Shown here: piece by piece, positions 42,450 through 50,470 of the stretch
Layout of the letters: each line of letters opens with the position of its first letter
Position numbering within the stretch: position 1 is the stretch's first letter
Assembly (NCBI GenBank): GCA_037445225.1
Contig: JBBIKW010000008.1
Location: 62,001-126,000 of the forward strand
Origin: M3007 sp037445225
Lineage (GTDB): Bacteria > Bacteroidota > Bacteroidia > Chitinophagales > Saprospiraceae
Length of the DNA: 64,000 nucleotides
Direction: 5' to 3'
The notes under the pieces: generated by a model
What the model was told of the DNA's origin: nothing
The model's input: the letters and a program-made list of their open reading frames with translations, nothing else
Database searches by the model: none
Program-made: the position numbers and the translations under genes

Positions 42450-42932
42450 ATGATCTATATGCGTTCCGGCGGCGGCTGGGGGTGCCTGTTGATCGGTGCC
42501 TTGGCGCTCGTAGTGCTTTTTTATTTCCTAAAAGTGCTGCTGCGCGTCTTGTACTTAGTGTCTCCGGTATTTATCGTGGCGGCGATTCTCCTTAACTGGC
42601 GCGCGGTGTGGGATACGCTGCGCGAGTTTTGGGCACTTCTCGTCGAGCGTCCGTTTATGGGGCTATTTATGACCGTATTAGCTGCCGTATTTTATCCAAT
42701 TACTGCTCTTTATCTCTTTTTGCGCGCCTTGGGCTACCGGCAAATGGAACAGGTCTTTGGGCCTCTTTTCTCGGAGCGTTCGGCTCCAGCAGAGGGAGAA
42801 TATATCGAATTCGAGGAAATCGAAAGTCGTTCAAATGCATCTGCCTCTGCGATTGAGGAAATCGACATCGAACCCATTCCTCCCCCCGACGACCTACCTC
42901 CTGCAGACGAAAGCAAGCACCGATCCGAGTAG
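42450..42932 (+). CDS. membrane protein of unknown function
   Basis: A 160-residue protein, taking the ATG that opens MIYMRSGGGWG; a longer in-frame version from a TTG exists but adds only a polar stretch. A Gly-rich start is followed by a hydrophobic hairpin (CLLIGALALVVLFYFLKVLLRVLYLV.. is broken here by a short loop) and a second hydrophobic pair near residues 70-95. The C-terminal 50 residues are acidic and Pro-rich (EEIDIEPIPPPDDLPP). No family is recognised. It lies 87 bases after the nuclease gene and probably shares its transcript. Confidence 0.6.
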   Translation: MIYMRSGGGWGCLLIGALALVVLFYFLKVLLRVLYLVSPVFIVAAILLNWRAVWDTLREFWALLVERPFMGLFMTVLAAVFYPITALYLFLRALGYRQMEQVFGPLFSERSAPAEGEYIEFEEIESRSNASASAIEEIDIEPIPPPDDLPPADESKHRSE

Positions 42933-42969
42933 AAAGGCTAATTTTTTATCGCCCTATACTTAAAAAAGG

Positions 42970-43000
42970 TTGTCGTTTTTAAAAAGCGCTTCTACCTTTG
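42970..43000 (+). promoter_or_regulatory. strong Bacteroidota promoter for yceD-rpmF
   Basis: TTG (42970-42972), a 20-base spacer and TACCTTTG (42993-43000) fit the TTG / TAnnTTTG consensus with ideal spacing. The ATG of the DUF177 gene lies 25 bases downstream of the -7 element. Confidence 0.75.
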
Positions 43001-43025
43001 CAGCCCATTTTTTACTTGCCTGAAG

Positions 43026-43544
43026 ATGGGTCCTCTTTCCGCTTACAGCATCCCTATTCAGGGGTTAAAGATAGGCCTTCACGAGTATCACTACGTGTTG
43101 GAAAGCGACTTTTTTCACCTTTTTGAGGGCTCGCTCATCCGCCAAGGAGTAGTTCAGGCAAAAGTCGTGGTAGACAAGCGCTCTAGCTTCCTCATCGTAG
43201 ACGTCAGCATTTCGGGCTTCACGCAAACGACTTGCGACCGCTGCATGGCCCCTATTCGCTTGCCTCTACATGAGCAGACACGCCAGATCATCGTTAAGTA
43301 CGGTGAGGCCGAGGCTACCGAGGATGAAGACGAAGTGGTTTTTGTAACGAGAGAAACACCTGAGTTGCAGCTCGCGCCCTATTTGTATGAGTTTGCTATG
43401 TTGGCCTTACCCATGACAAACATCTACGATTGCCAGGCCGAAATACCCCAACCTTGCAATCGGGAAGTGTTGGAAATCTTAGAAAAGTCTTCTGCAGACC
43501 AAAGCCAAAGTGATATTTGGGATAACTTGCGAAAAATACGATAA
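43026..43544 (+). CDS. DUF177 (YceD-like) protein, partner of rpmF
   Basis: A 172-residue cytoplasmic protein with the YceD/DUF177 core around TTCDRCMAPIRLPL and an acidic stretch (ATEDEDEVVFV), followed by FAMLALPM. YceD was linked to large rRNA accumulation in bacteria and plants, so a part in ribosome assembly is likely. The conserved YceD-RpmF gene pair is seen here: rpmF starts 21 bases later. The cysteine pair CDRC is kept, as is a second pair (C-x6-PC) near residue 137. Confidence 0.88.
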   Translation: MGPLSAYSIPIQGLKIGLHEYHYVLESDFFHLFEGSLIRQGVVQAKVVVDKRSSFLIVDVSISGFTQTTCDRCMAPIRLPLHEQTRQIIVKYGEAEATEDEDEVVFVTRETPELQLAPYLYEFAMLALPMTNIYDCQAEIPQPCNREVLEILEKSSADQSQSDIWDNLRKIR

Positions 43545-43565
43545 AATAATAAAATTTGAAAAGAT

Positions 43566-43775
43566 ATGCCCAATCCTAAATGGCGGCATTCGAAGCGCCG
43601 CAAACGCGCACGCCGCACGCACTACAAGGCACCCCTGCCCACCCTGTCGACCTGCCCTGTTACGGGAGAAACCCATCTGCGCCATCACGCGTATCTCTCT
43701 GGGGGTAATCTGTACTATCGAGGTCACTTGCTCGTCAATTACACAGGCAGCGGAGAAGAGACGGCAGAGGCATAA
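43566..43775 (+). CDS. rpmF: 50S ribosomal protein bL32
   Basis: A 69-residue basic protein with the bL32 opening MPNPKWRHSKRRKRARR and the TCPVTGETHLRHH block. The zinc-ribbon form is not complete here: only one cysteine is seen in the CPVTG position, as in the non-zinc type of bL32. It lies directly after the YceD-like gene and is transcribed from the same promoter. Confidence 0.95.
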   Translation: MPNPKWRHSKRRKRARRTHYKAPLPTLSTCPVTGETHLRHHAYLSGGNLYYRGHLLVNYTGSGEETAEA

Positions 43776-43895
43776 CCGATGTAAGGCTCGGCTGCTTGGC
43801 TCATTCCTTTTGCTTACAGGGCCCTATTAGGCTCTCGATTAAGGGAGGGAGGGATGAGTGCGTTTTGATGGGGCCACATTTCCATGCTATCCGCC

Positions 43896-44276
43896 ATGAA
43901 GCAAATTATCCACACGACTAATGCCCCAGCCCCTATAGGGCCTTACAACCAAGCCGTGCGCTTGGGCAACCTGCTCTTCGTCTCCGGCCAAATAGCGCTT
44001 CAACCCGAAACAGGGCAGCTCATCCTCGACAGCATCGAGGCGGAAACCCATCAGGTGTTGCGCAATGTCAAGGCCATATTGGAGGCTGCAGGTTCTTGCT
44101 TAGAAAACGTGCTGAAGGCCACCGTTTTTGTCAAAGACATTAACCAATTTGGCCGCATCAACGCCGTCTATGCAGAGTACTTTCCGGAAGCTTCCGCTCC
44201 CGCGCGCGAATTGGTACAAGTGACGGAACTACCTCGCTTTGTGAACGTGGAGATCTCGGTAGTCGCCTTCGTGTAA
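43896..44276 (+). CDS. ridA: RidA family enamine/imine deaminase
   Basis: A 126-residue protein, taking the ATG of MKQIIHTTNAP rather than one four codons earlier (MLSAMKQ). It is a RidA/YjgF/UK114 protein, which hydrolyses reactive 2-aminoacrylate and related imines formed by PLP enzymes. Marks are PIGPYNQAVRLGNLLFVSGQ, ENVLKATVFVKDI and the ending PARELVQVTELPRFVNVEI with its substrate-binding arginine. It forms trimers in the cytoplasm in known cases. trpS starts 12 bases later. Confidence 0.94.
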   Translation: MKQIIHTTNAPAPIGPYNQAVRLGNLLFVSGQIALQPETGQLILDSIEAETHQVLRNVKAILEAAGSCLENVLKATVFVKDINQFGRINAVYAEYFPEASAPARELVQVTELPRFVNVEISVVAFV

Positions 44277-44288
44277 AATCTGCTCCTT

Positions 44289-45290
44289 ATGAAAGTTGTT
44301 TTATCGGGTATCCAGCCTACAGGGGAATTGCATATCGGCAACTATTTTGGCGCAGTGCAAAATTGGGTGCGCCTGCAGGAGCAGTACCAGTGCTACTTCT
44401 GCGTGGTCGACTACCATGCCATGACGGCACCTTACACGCCAGAAGCATTGCGCCAAAACACCTGGAAGATGGTCTTTTACCTCCTGGCCTGCGGTATCAA
44501 GGCCGAAAATCTCTTCATTCAAAGCCAAGTGCCCGAGCACACGGAGCTGGCGTGGATTTTGGGGTGTGTCACGTCGTATGGCGAGCTGACGCGGATGACG
44601 CAATTCAAGGACAAGGTAGAACAGTTGAAAACTGCCGACAAGGATGCCCTTATCAGCGTCGGCCTCTTCACCTACCCCGTTCTTCAAGTTGCCGACATCT
44701 TGCTGTATCGAGCGCACTACGTGCCGGTGGGCAAGGACCAAGAACAACACTTGGAGCTCGCGCGCAACACTGCAGAGCGCTTTAACTGCCAATTTCAGCA
44801 GGACTACTTTCCGCTGCCGGAGCCGCTCTTTACACCCACCGCCAAGATCCTTTCTCCGGCCGACCCGACGCGAAAGATGAGTAAGAGCTTAGGGCCAAAA
44901 CACTACATCAAGCTCTTTGGTGAGCCCGACGACATCCGCCGACAGATCCGCTCGGCGGTCACCGATACGGGGCAAACGCCAAGCGACGAGATGAGCCCAG
45001 GGGTAGCTAACCTCTTCGAGATCTTGCGCGCTTGCGGCCGGCAAGACGCCTACGAGGCGTTTATGGGCGATTACCGCAGTGGCCAATTGCGCTATAAAGA
45101 CTTAAAAGAGACCGTTTCCGATGCCCTTGTGGCGCTCACTACCTCGCTGAGAGAGCGCTTACAGGACATAGCGAGCAATGAAAAACAAGTAAAGGCGCAG
45201 TTAGAAGCTAGTAGCTGTGTCATTCGCGCGCGCGCACGCCAAACACTTAACGAGGTGCGCGAGATCGTTGGTCTATCTTCTTTTGCTTGA
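44289..45290 (+). CDS. trpS: tryptophanyl-tRNA synthetase
   Basis: A 333-residue class I aminoacyl-tRNA synthetase. Its HIGH motif reads HIGN in PTGELHIGNYFGA near residue 16, and the KMSKS loop is intact near residue 197 (RKMSKSLG). The middle part carries DYHAMTAPY and DILLYRAHYVPVGKDQEQHLE, typical of bacterial TrpRS. It charges tRNA-Trp in the cytoplasm. The smpB gene begins 7 bases after its stop. Confidence 0.96.
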   Translation: MKVVLSGIQPTGELHIGNYFGAVQNWVRLQEQYQCYFCVVDYHAMTAPYTPEALRQNTWKMVFYLLACGIKAENLFIQSQVPEHTELAWILGCVTSYGELTRMTQFKDKVEQLKTADKDALISVGLFTYPVLQVADILLYRAHYVPVGKDQEQHLELARNTAERFNCQFQQDYFPLPEPLFTPTAKILSPADPTRKMSKSLGPKHYIKLFGEPDDIRRQIRSAVTDTGQTPSDEMSPGVANLFEILRACGRQDAYEAFMGDYRSGQLRYKDLKETVSDALVALTTSLRERLQDIASNEKQVKAQLEASSCVIRARARQTLNEVREIVGLSSFA

Positions 45291-45297
45291 GCGCGCA

Positions 45298-45774
45298 ATG
45301 TCGAAAAAGAGCGGTTCTAAGGCCTCTCCACCGGAAATCATCCACCGACGCGCCCCGTACGAATACCACTTCGTGCAGGAGTATGTCGCCGGCATTGCCC
45401 TCACGGGCACAGAGGTGAAGAGCCTGCGCACCGGCAATGCCAACCTCACCGACGCATACTGCCTGTTTGAGAACGGCGAGCTCTGGATAAAAAACCTGCA
45501 CATCGCCGAGTACGACTACGGCAGCGACCAAAATCACGACCCGCGCCGCATACGCAAACTCCTCTTGCGCAAAAGCGAGCTGCGCAAGCTCGAGCGCCGA
45601 GTCCGTGAAAAAGGACTCACTATTATACCCTTCAAGATCGCCTTCAACGAACGGGGATTGGCCAAGGTGCACCTCGCCCTGGCAATGGGTAAAAAAGCCT
45701 ACGACAAACGCGAAACTATCAAACAGCGCGATGAAAAACGCCAGATCGACCGTTTGAAAAAGATATACAAGTAG
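45298..45774 (+). CDS. smpB: SsrA-binding protein SmpB
   Basis: A 158-residue tmRNA-binding protein needed for trans-translation. The start MSKKSGSK is chosen over a longer frame that overlaps the end of trpS, because it gives the usual length and opens with the basic leader. Marks: APYEYHFVQEYVAGIALTGTEVKSLR, ANLTDAYC, the HDPRRIRKLLL block and the tail GKKAYDKRETIKQRD. The ssrA gene itself is not in view. Confidence 0.95.
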   Translation: MSKKSGSKASPPEIIHRRAPYEYHFVQEYVAGIALTGTEVKSLRTGNANLTDAYCLFENGELWIKNLHIAEYDYGSDQNHDPRRIRKLLLRKSELRKLERRVREKGLTIIPFKIAFNERGLAKVHLALAMGKKAYDKRETIKQRDEKRQIDRLKKIYK

Positions 45775-45860
45775 AGCTCTCGCCCTCCCTCTCTTGTTCT
45801 ACGCGCGCTAACGTCGAATAGCTATCGCGACAAACAGAAGCAAGGCGCTACTTTAGCCCT

Positions 45861-46472
45861 ATGAAAATCTTTTGTATTGGGCGCAACTACATCGACCACG
45901 CTAAAGAACTCAACAACCCTGTACCCTCAGAGCCCATCGTTTTCATGAAACCACCTACGGCTCTGTTGGTCAACAACAAGCCCTTCTACTACCCGAACTT
46001 TACCCAAGACCTCCACTATGAGGGAGAGATCGTACTGCGCATCTGCAAAAACGGTCGATCCGTTCAGCCCCAGTTTGCCCATCGGTACTACGATGCGGTG
46101 GCTTTTGGCATCGACTTCACGGCGCGCGATGTACAAGTGCGACTTAAGCAAAAAGGGCATCCCTGGGAAATAGCCAAGGCATTCGATGGCTCGGCGCCCA
46201 TCAGCCCCTGGGTGCCGTTGTCGGATCTCCCTAACCCACTTGATGTGCACTTCCAACTCAAAAAGAACGGCCAAGTGGTTCAGGATGGCCACACGCGCGA
46301 CCTCATTTTCCCCTTCGATGCGCTCATTGTGTACCTTTCGCGGTATTTTACTCTTCAAAAAGGCGACCTGATCTTTACCGGCACGCCTTCTGGCGTTGGG
46401 CCGGTACACATAGGCGATGTACTCGAAGGCAGTATCGAAGGGCGCCCCTTACTTACCTGCGCTGTTAAATAA
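45861..46472 (+). CDS. fumarylacetoacetate hydrolase family protein
   Basis: A 203-residue FAH-fold hydrolase/decarboxylase of the small type. The opening KIFCIGRNYIDHAKELN, the FMKPPTAL strand, metal-binding EGEIVLRI (acidic pair) and the ending DLIFTGTPSGVGPVHIGD are family marks. Members act on 2-oxo acids such as acylpyruvates or oxaloacetate; the substrate is not clear. A short 40-base gap separates it from a signal-peptide amidohydrolase. Confidence 0.9.
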   Translation: MKIFCIGRNYIDHAKELNNPVPSEPIVFMKPPTALLVNNKPFYYPNFTQDLHYEGEIVLRICKNGRSVQPQFAHRYYDAVAFGIDFTARDVQVRLKQKGHPWEIAKAFDGSAPISPWVPLSDLPNPLDVHFQLKKNGQVVQDGHTRDLIFPFDALIVYLSRYFTLQKGDLIFTGTPSGVGPVHIGDVLEGSIEGRPLLTCAVK

Positions 46473-46512
46473 GTTTTTTTCCAATATACATTGCCAAACC
46501 CAGCTCACTATT

Positions 46513-47811
46513 ATGCGAATAGCTCTTTCTCTTCTCATCGTTGTTTGGGCCGGCTCAGCGGTTACAGCACAGCCGCCTACTCCGGCACCGCCACAACGCG
46601 GCAGCGTGCTCATCTTGGGCGCTACGGCACACTTAGGTAACGGCCGTTCTATCGAAAAGAGCGCTATAGCCTTCGAAGACGGCCGCATCACCATGGTAGC
46701 CGATGCTTCTTCGGTGCGCATCGATCCGGCAAAATACAACCGCATTTTTGATGCCGCTGGTAAACACGTTTATCCAGGATTTATCGCGCTCAATAGCCGA
46801 CTGGGCTTAGTAGAGGTGGAAGCCGTACGGGCTACGCAAGACTTCGGCGAGATCGGCTCGTACAATCCCAATGCGCGCGCCATCATAGCGTACAACACCG
46901 ACTCCGACATCTTGCCCACTGTACGCGCTAATGGGGTGCTGATCGCCCAGGTAGTTCCCAGCGGCGGTATCCTCTCCGGCACCTCTTCGGTGGTGCAACT
47001 CGACGCCTGGAACTGGGAGGATGCCAGCTTGCGCGCAGACGAGGGTATTCACCTCAACTGGCCTAACCTGCGTCCACCGCGAAGTTTTGGCTTCGGCCCC
47101 ATGGCCGAGCAACAACCACAAGATGTTTACGAGAAGACCGTCCGGGAAATCCACCAGTTCTTTTCCGAGGCAAAAGCCTACTGTCAAAATCCCAACCCTG
47201 CTATTCGGAATCCGCGCTTCGATGCGTTGCGCGGCCTTTTTGAGGGCAAGCAAAACCTTTACATCCACACCAACCATGCGCGCTCCATGCAAGAAGCCGT
47301 CCTCTTTGCCGAGGCATTCGGGGTGCGAGCCGTTCTGGTGGGCGCTGCCGATGCGTGGCTCATTGTAGACTTCTTGCGCGAACACCAAGTGCCTGTGGTG
47401 CTGACCCAGACCCATCGCCTGCCCAGTCGCGAAGACGAAGACATCGATCAACCCTACAAGACGCCAGCCCAACTGCACGCGGCAGGTATTCCTTTCGCCA
47501 TTGCTTCGGAAGCCGCCTGGCAACAGCGCAACCTGCCCTTCGAAGCCGGACAAGCGGTCGGCTATGATTTACCCTACGAAGCTGCCGTACAGGCCATTAC
47601 CCTAACACCCGCCGTCTTGTTGGGCATAGCCCAGCGCGTAGGCTCTTTGGAAGTGGGCAAAGATGCCACCCTCTTCATCAGTGAAGGTGACGCGCTCGAC
47701 ATGCGCACCCATCGCGTCACGGCAGCCTTCCTCGAAGGGCGAGAGATCTCCTTGGATAACAAACACAAGCAATTGCAGCGACGCTTCGAAGAGAGGTATC
47801 GCCAAAAATAA
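46513..47811 (+). CDS. secreted amidohydrolase-like protein lacking the HxH metal motif
   Basis: A 432-residue protein of the amidohydrolase superfamily. The start MRIALSLLIVVWAGSAVTAQ gives a signal peptide; an earlier in-frame start overlapping the FAH gene has none. The order of strands matches imidazolonepropionase-like enzymes, but at the place where they read PGxIDxHxH the sequence is YPGFIALNSRLGL, so the two metal histidines are missing. Later marks are IHTNHARSMQEAV and the closing SLEVGKDATLFI. It may be an inactive or alternately used periplasmic protein. It is followed by the secreted subtilase. Confidence 0.75.
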   Translation: MRIALSLLIVVWAGSAVTAQPPTPAPPQRGSVLILGATAHLGNGRSIEKSAIAFEDGRITMVADASSVRIDPAKYNRIFDAAGKHVYPGFIALNSRLGLVEVEAVRATQDFGEIGSYNPNARAIIAYNTDSDILPTVRANGVLIAQVVPSGGILSGTSSVVQLDAWNWEDASLRADEGIHLNWPNLRPPRSFGFGPMAEQQPQDVYEKTVREIHQFFSEAKAYCQNPNPAIRNPRFDALRGLFEGKQNLYIHTNHARSMQEAVLFAEAFGVRAVLVGAADAWLIVDFLREHQVPVVLTQTHRLPSREDEDIDQPYKTPAQLHAAGIPFAIASEAAWQQRNLPFEAGQAVGYDLPYEAAVQAITLTPAVLLGIAQRVGSLEVGKDATLFISEGDALDMRTHRVTAAFLEGREISLDNKHKQLQRRFEERYRQK

Positions 47812-47905
47812 GCTCCTTCCGGCCCTTGGGCCACAACAACAAAATCCGACCTCAGTCAACACACGGAGCGTTTTTTGCGTCTATATCGTTAAAACCGTCT
47901 TCGCT

Positions 47906-49546
47906 ATGTCTTCTCTGAGAAAGACGCTCTTCCTCCTTTTCTGTTTGGGGAGCCTTGCTGTAGAGCTGGCCGCTCAGCGGGAGCGGCGTGAGGGAGAAAT
48001 ACTGGTGCAAATAAAGCCCGAGACTTCTCTAGCAAGTGTGTTGCATCAAATAGCCCAATCGATCGGCAGCGAGGTTGCGCTCACCTGGAAAAGGACTGTT
48101 GCACCTGCTTGGCATATTTATCTTGTCGGCTTCGACGAACAAGCCGTTGATGCGGAGCGCCTGCTGGAGGCTTTCCGGAAGCATCCCGAAGTGTGGGCGG
48201 CTCAGTGGAACCACCGAGTTTACGAGCGAGCCACCTATCCCAACGACCCCGACTGGAGTCGGCAAGTGGGTTTCGAGTTGATCGGTATGCCCGATGCTTG
48301 GGACATCACGACGGGAGGTACAACATTAAACGGCGACACCATCGTCGTCGCGGTGTTAGAAAAAGGCGCGCTGCAAGCACATCCCGACTTAGTGGAAAAC
48401 ATTTGGCGGAACACGCGGGAAATACCCAACAACAGCATAGACGACGACGGAAACGGATATGTAGACGACTATCGCGGGTGGAATCCCCGCAAAGGCAACG
48501 ACGACCCCGGCACACCTGGGTTTCATGGAACGGCCGTCAACGGCATCATCGGCGCTGTGGGCAACAACAGTCTCGGCGTGTCGGGCATCAATTGGCACGT
48601 CCGCTTGATGAACTTGGCCGACATCACCTACGAAGACGAAATCGTCGGAGGCTATCACTATGCTGCAACCATGCGGCGCTTGTACAATGAAACTAATGGC
48701 GCTAAAGGCGCTTTTGTCGTGGCCGCAAATGCCTCTTTTGGCATCGACTCGGCCTGGCCCAAAGACTTTCCGCTCTGGTGCGCTGTCTACGACTCTCTAG
48801 GAAAAGTAGGTATCCTCAGTGTCGGAGCGACGTCCAACACGAACACAAATGTGGACGTCGCCGGCGATATGCCCAGTACCTGTCCCAGTGAATTCCTCCT
48901 CATCTGCACCAATCTCACCACTAGTGGGAGAAAAGTCGCCGAAGCGGGCTATGGTGCTACCCATGTAGACTTGGGCGCCCCAGGCGACGGGACACATACT
49001 ACACGCAACACTAATAACACGCCTACCTACGGAACCTTCAACGGTACTTCCGCATCCACGCCTCACGTCACCGGTGCCTTGGCTTTGCTGTATAGCATAC
49101 CTTGCAGTACCTTAGTGAGCGATGCGCTTACCGCTCCCACCACTTGTGCCCGTCGCATTCGCGACGTGTTGTTAGAAAGCACGACCTCCGAACCTTCCTT
49201 AGCCGGCATCACCACCACAGGAGGGCGATTAGACATGGCCAAGGCCGTGCGGCGCGTCCAGACCTTATGCAACGGCTCGCCCTTGGGACCGTTAGAGATC
49301 CTCGAGGTTCGCCCCAACCCAGCAAGCGATGTCGTCCAAGTGCGCCTCCAGGCTCCCTCCTACTCGCCCTATCAAATTCGCCTTTTCAACGCATTGGGAC
49401 AACTGATGCTCGAGCAGACGTTTACGCCCGCACCCTTTTCCGATAACACATGGCGGCACAACATAGCTCATCTGCCGCGCGGCGTCTACTTCTTCACCTT
49501 CGGACGCAACGACGCCTGGCGAACAGTTAAATTGGTGAAACATTGA
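47906..49546 (+). CDS. subtilisin-family (S8) protease with T9SS type A domain and unusual triad
   Basis: A 546-residue secreted peptidase, starting at the ATG that gives a signal peptide (LFLLFCLGSLAVELAAQ). The S8 domain spans about residues 118-400: the histidine is in GFHGTAVNG (His207), the serine in FNGTSASTPHVTG (Ser382), and the oxyanion Asn in ANASFG (Asn275). The aspartate strand reads VVAVLEKGALQAHPDL, so Glu152 replaces the usual Asp. The last 75 residues (LEVRPNPASDVVQVRL, GVYFFTFGRNDAWRTVKLVKH broken by loops) are a type A T9SS signal. The gene follows the amidohydrolase after 95 bases. Confidence 0.85.
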   Translation: MSSLRKTLFLLFCLGSLAVELAAQRERREGEILVQIKPETSLASVLHQIAQSIGSEVALTWKRTVAPAWHIYLVGFDEQAVDAERLLEAFRKHPEVWAAQWNHRVYERATYPNDPDWSRQVGFELIGMPDAWDITTGGTTLNGDTIVVAVLEKGALQAHPDLVENIWRNTREIPNNSIDDDGNGYVDDYRGWNPRKGNDDPGTPGFHGTAVNGIIGAVGNNSLGVSGINWHVRLMNLADITYEDEIVGGYHYAATMRRLYNETNGAKGAFVVAANASFGIDSAWPKDFPLWCAVYDSLGKVGILSVGATSNTNTNVDVAGDMPSTCPSEFLLICTNLTTSGRKVAEAGYGATHVDLGAPGDGTHTTRNTNNTPTYGTFNGTSASTPHVTGALALLYSIPCSTLVSDALTAPTTCARRIRDVLLESTTSEPSLAGITTTGGRLDMAKAVRRVQTLCNGSPLGPLEILEVRPNPASDVVQVRLQAPSYSPYQIRLFNALGQLMLEQTFTPAPFSDNTWRHNIAHLPRGVYFFTFGRNDAWRTVKLVKH

Positions 49547-49585
49547 AAAACGAACGGCGGCCTGCACCAAGAAACTCCGGCAGCT

Positions 49586-49593
49586 TATCTTTG
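49586..49593 (+). promoter_or_regulatory. -7 element of the first tRNA-Arg gene
   Basis: TATCTTTG, 19 bases before the mature tRNA start, fits TAnnTTTG. The surrounding bases are a near copy of the region before the second tRNA-Arg. A -33 TTG is not evident. Confidence 0.6.
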
Positions 49594-49612
49594 CCGCCCG
49601 AAGAAGAGATTT

Positions 49613-49685
49613 GGCTCCGTAGCTTAATGGATAGAGCATCTGACTTCGGATCAGAAGGTTGGAGGTTCGAGTCCTCCCGGAGTCA
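49613..49685 (+). tRNA. tRNA-Arg (anticodon TCG)
   Basis: A 73-base cloverleaf: acceptor GGCTCCG pairs with CGGAGTC (one G-U), D arm AGCTTAATGGATAGAGC, anticodon stem TCTGA/TCAGA with loop CTTCGGA, T loop GGTTCGAGTCC. The loop gives anticodon TCG, reading CGA and related arginine codons. CCA is not encoded. Confidence 0.93.
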
Positions 49686-49753
49686 CTAGCTACCGCATCG
49701 GATCGTAGATACGGGCACTAGAAAGCACCCCAACAAAAAAGTGAGAAAAAATC

Positions 49754-49785
49754 TTGCACAAAAAACGAGAAACAGCTTACCTTTG
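49754..49785 (+). promoter_or_regulatory. Bacteroidota promoter of the second tRNA-Arg gene
   Basis: TTG (49754-49756), a 21-base spacer and TACCTTTG (49778-49785) match the consensus; the tRNA begins 20 bases after the -7 element. Confidence 0.75.
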
Positions 49786-49804
49786 CAGCCCGAAGAAAGG
49801 GTTT

Positions 49805-49877
49805 GGCTCCGTAGCTTAATGGATAGAGCATCTGACTACGGATCAGAAGGTTAGAGGTTCGAGTCCTCTCGGAGTCA
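49805..49877 (+). tRNA. tRNA-Arg (anticodon ACG)
   Basis: A 73-base cloverleaf almost identical to the preceding tRNA. The anticodon loop is CTACGGA, giving ACG (the wobble A is normally deaminated to inosine by TadA), so it reads CGU/CGC/CGA. Two compensating changes in the T stem (AGAGG/CCTCT) keep the pairing. CCA is not encoded. Confidence 0.93.
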
Positions 49878-49938
49878 CGAAGCGTTAACGCCCGTTGCTG
49901 TGTCGGCGGGCTATTTTTTTAAAAAATTTTCCTTCACC

Positions 49939-50202
49939 ATGGCAAGAGTTTGCGACTTAACAGGAAAAAAGACCATTTCAGGGCATAATGTGTCGCACTC
50001 CAATCGAAAGACGAAGCGGCGATTCTATCCGAACCTGCAGAGGAAGAAGTTTTTCATGCCCGAAACGGGCGAGTGGATTACCCTAAAAGTGAGCTGCGCT
50101 GCCCTCCGCACCATCAACAAGAAGGGACTTTATTCCTACATAAAGGAGTTGGAGAAGAAAGGTGAAATCGTCTTTCGCGAAACGCCAGTAGAAGGCTGCT
50201 GA
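49939..50202 (+). CDS. rpmB: 50S ribosomal protein bL28
   Basis: An 87-residue basic protein. The ATG of MARVCDLTGKK is used, since the in-frame extension upstream starts in the tRNA spacer. Marks are CDLTGKKTISGHNVSHSN, RRFYPNLQ and SCAALRTINKKGLYSYIKE. It is the first gene of the bL28-bL33-DUF4295 cluster, and lies 61 bases after tRNA-Arg. Confidence 0.96.
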   Translation: MARVCDLTGKKTISGHNVSHSNRKTKRRFYPNLQRKKFFMPETGEWITLKVSCAALRTINKKGLYSYIKELEKKGEIVFRETPVEGC

Positions 50203-50240
50203 TCGATAGCGAAAACCGTTAAAACGACGCTTTATATATC

Positions 50241-50429
50241 ATGGCAAAAAAGAGTAAGGGCAATCGCATACAGGTCATTCTGGAGTGCACCGAACATAAA
50301 AACAGCGGTCTGCCGGGCACCTCGCGTTATGTGACCGAAAAAAATCGCAAGAACACGCCCGACCGCCTCGAACTCAAGAAGTACAATCCTATCTTGCGCC
50401 GCCACACTATCCATCGGGAGATAAAGTGA
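50241..50429 (+). CDS. rpmG: 50S ribosomal protein bL33
   Basis: A 62-residue protein with the bL33 marks RIQVILECTEHK, SRYVTEKNRKNTPDRLELKKYNP cut by the family's RL motif, and HREIK at the end. Only one cysteine is kept, so it is the zinc-free form. It follows rpmB by 38 bases. Confidence 0.96.
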   Translation: MAKKSKGNRIQVILECTEHKNSGLPGTSRYVTEKNRKNTPDRLELKKYNPILRRHTIHREIK

Positions 50430-50470
50430 GGGCCTCTTCTCGTCCACGCTGAAATATTTATTACTGCGTT

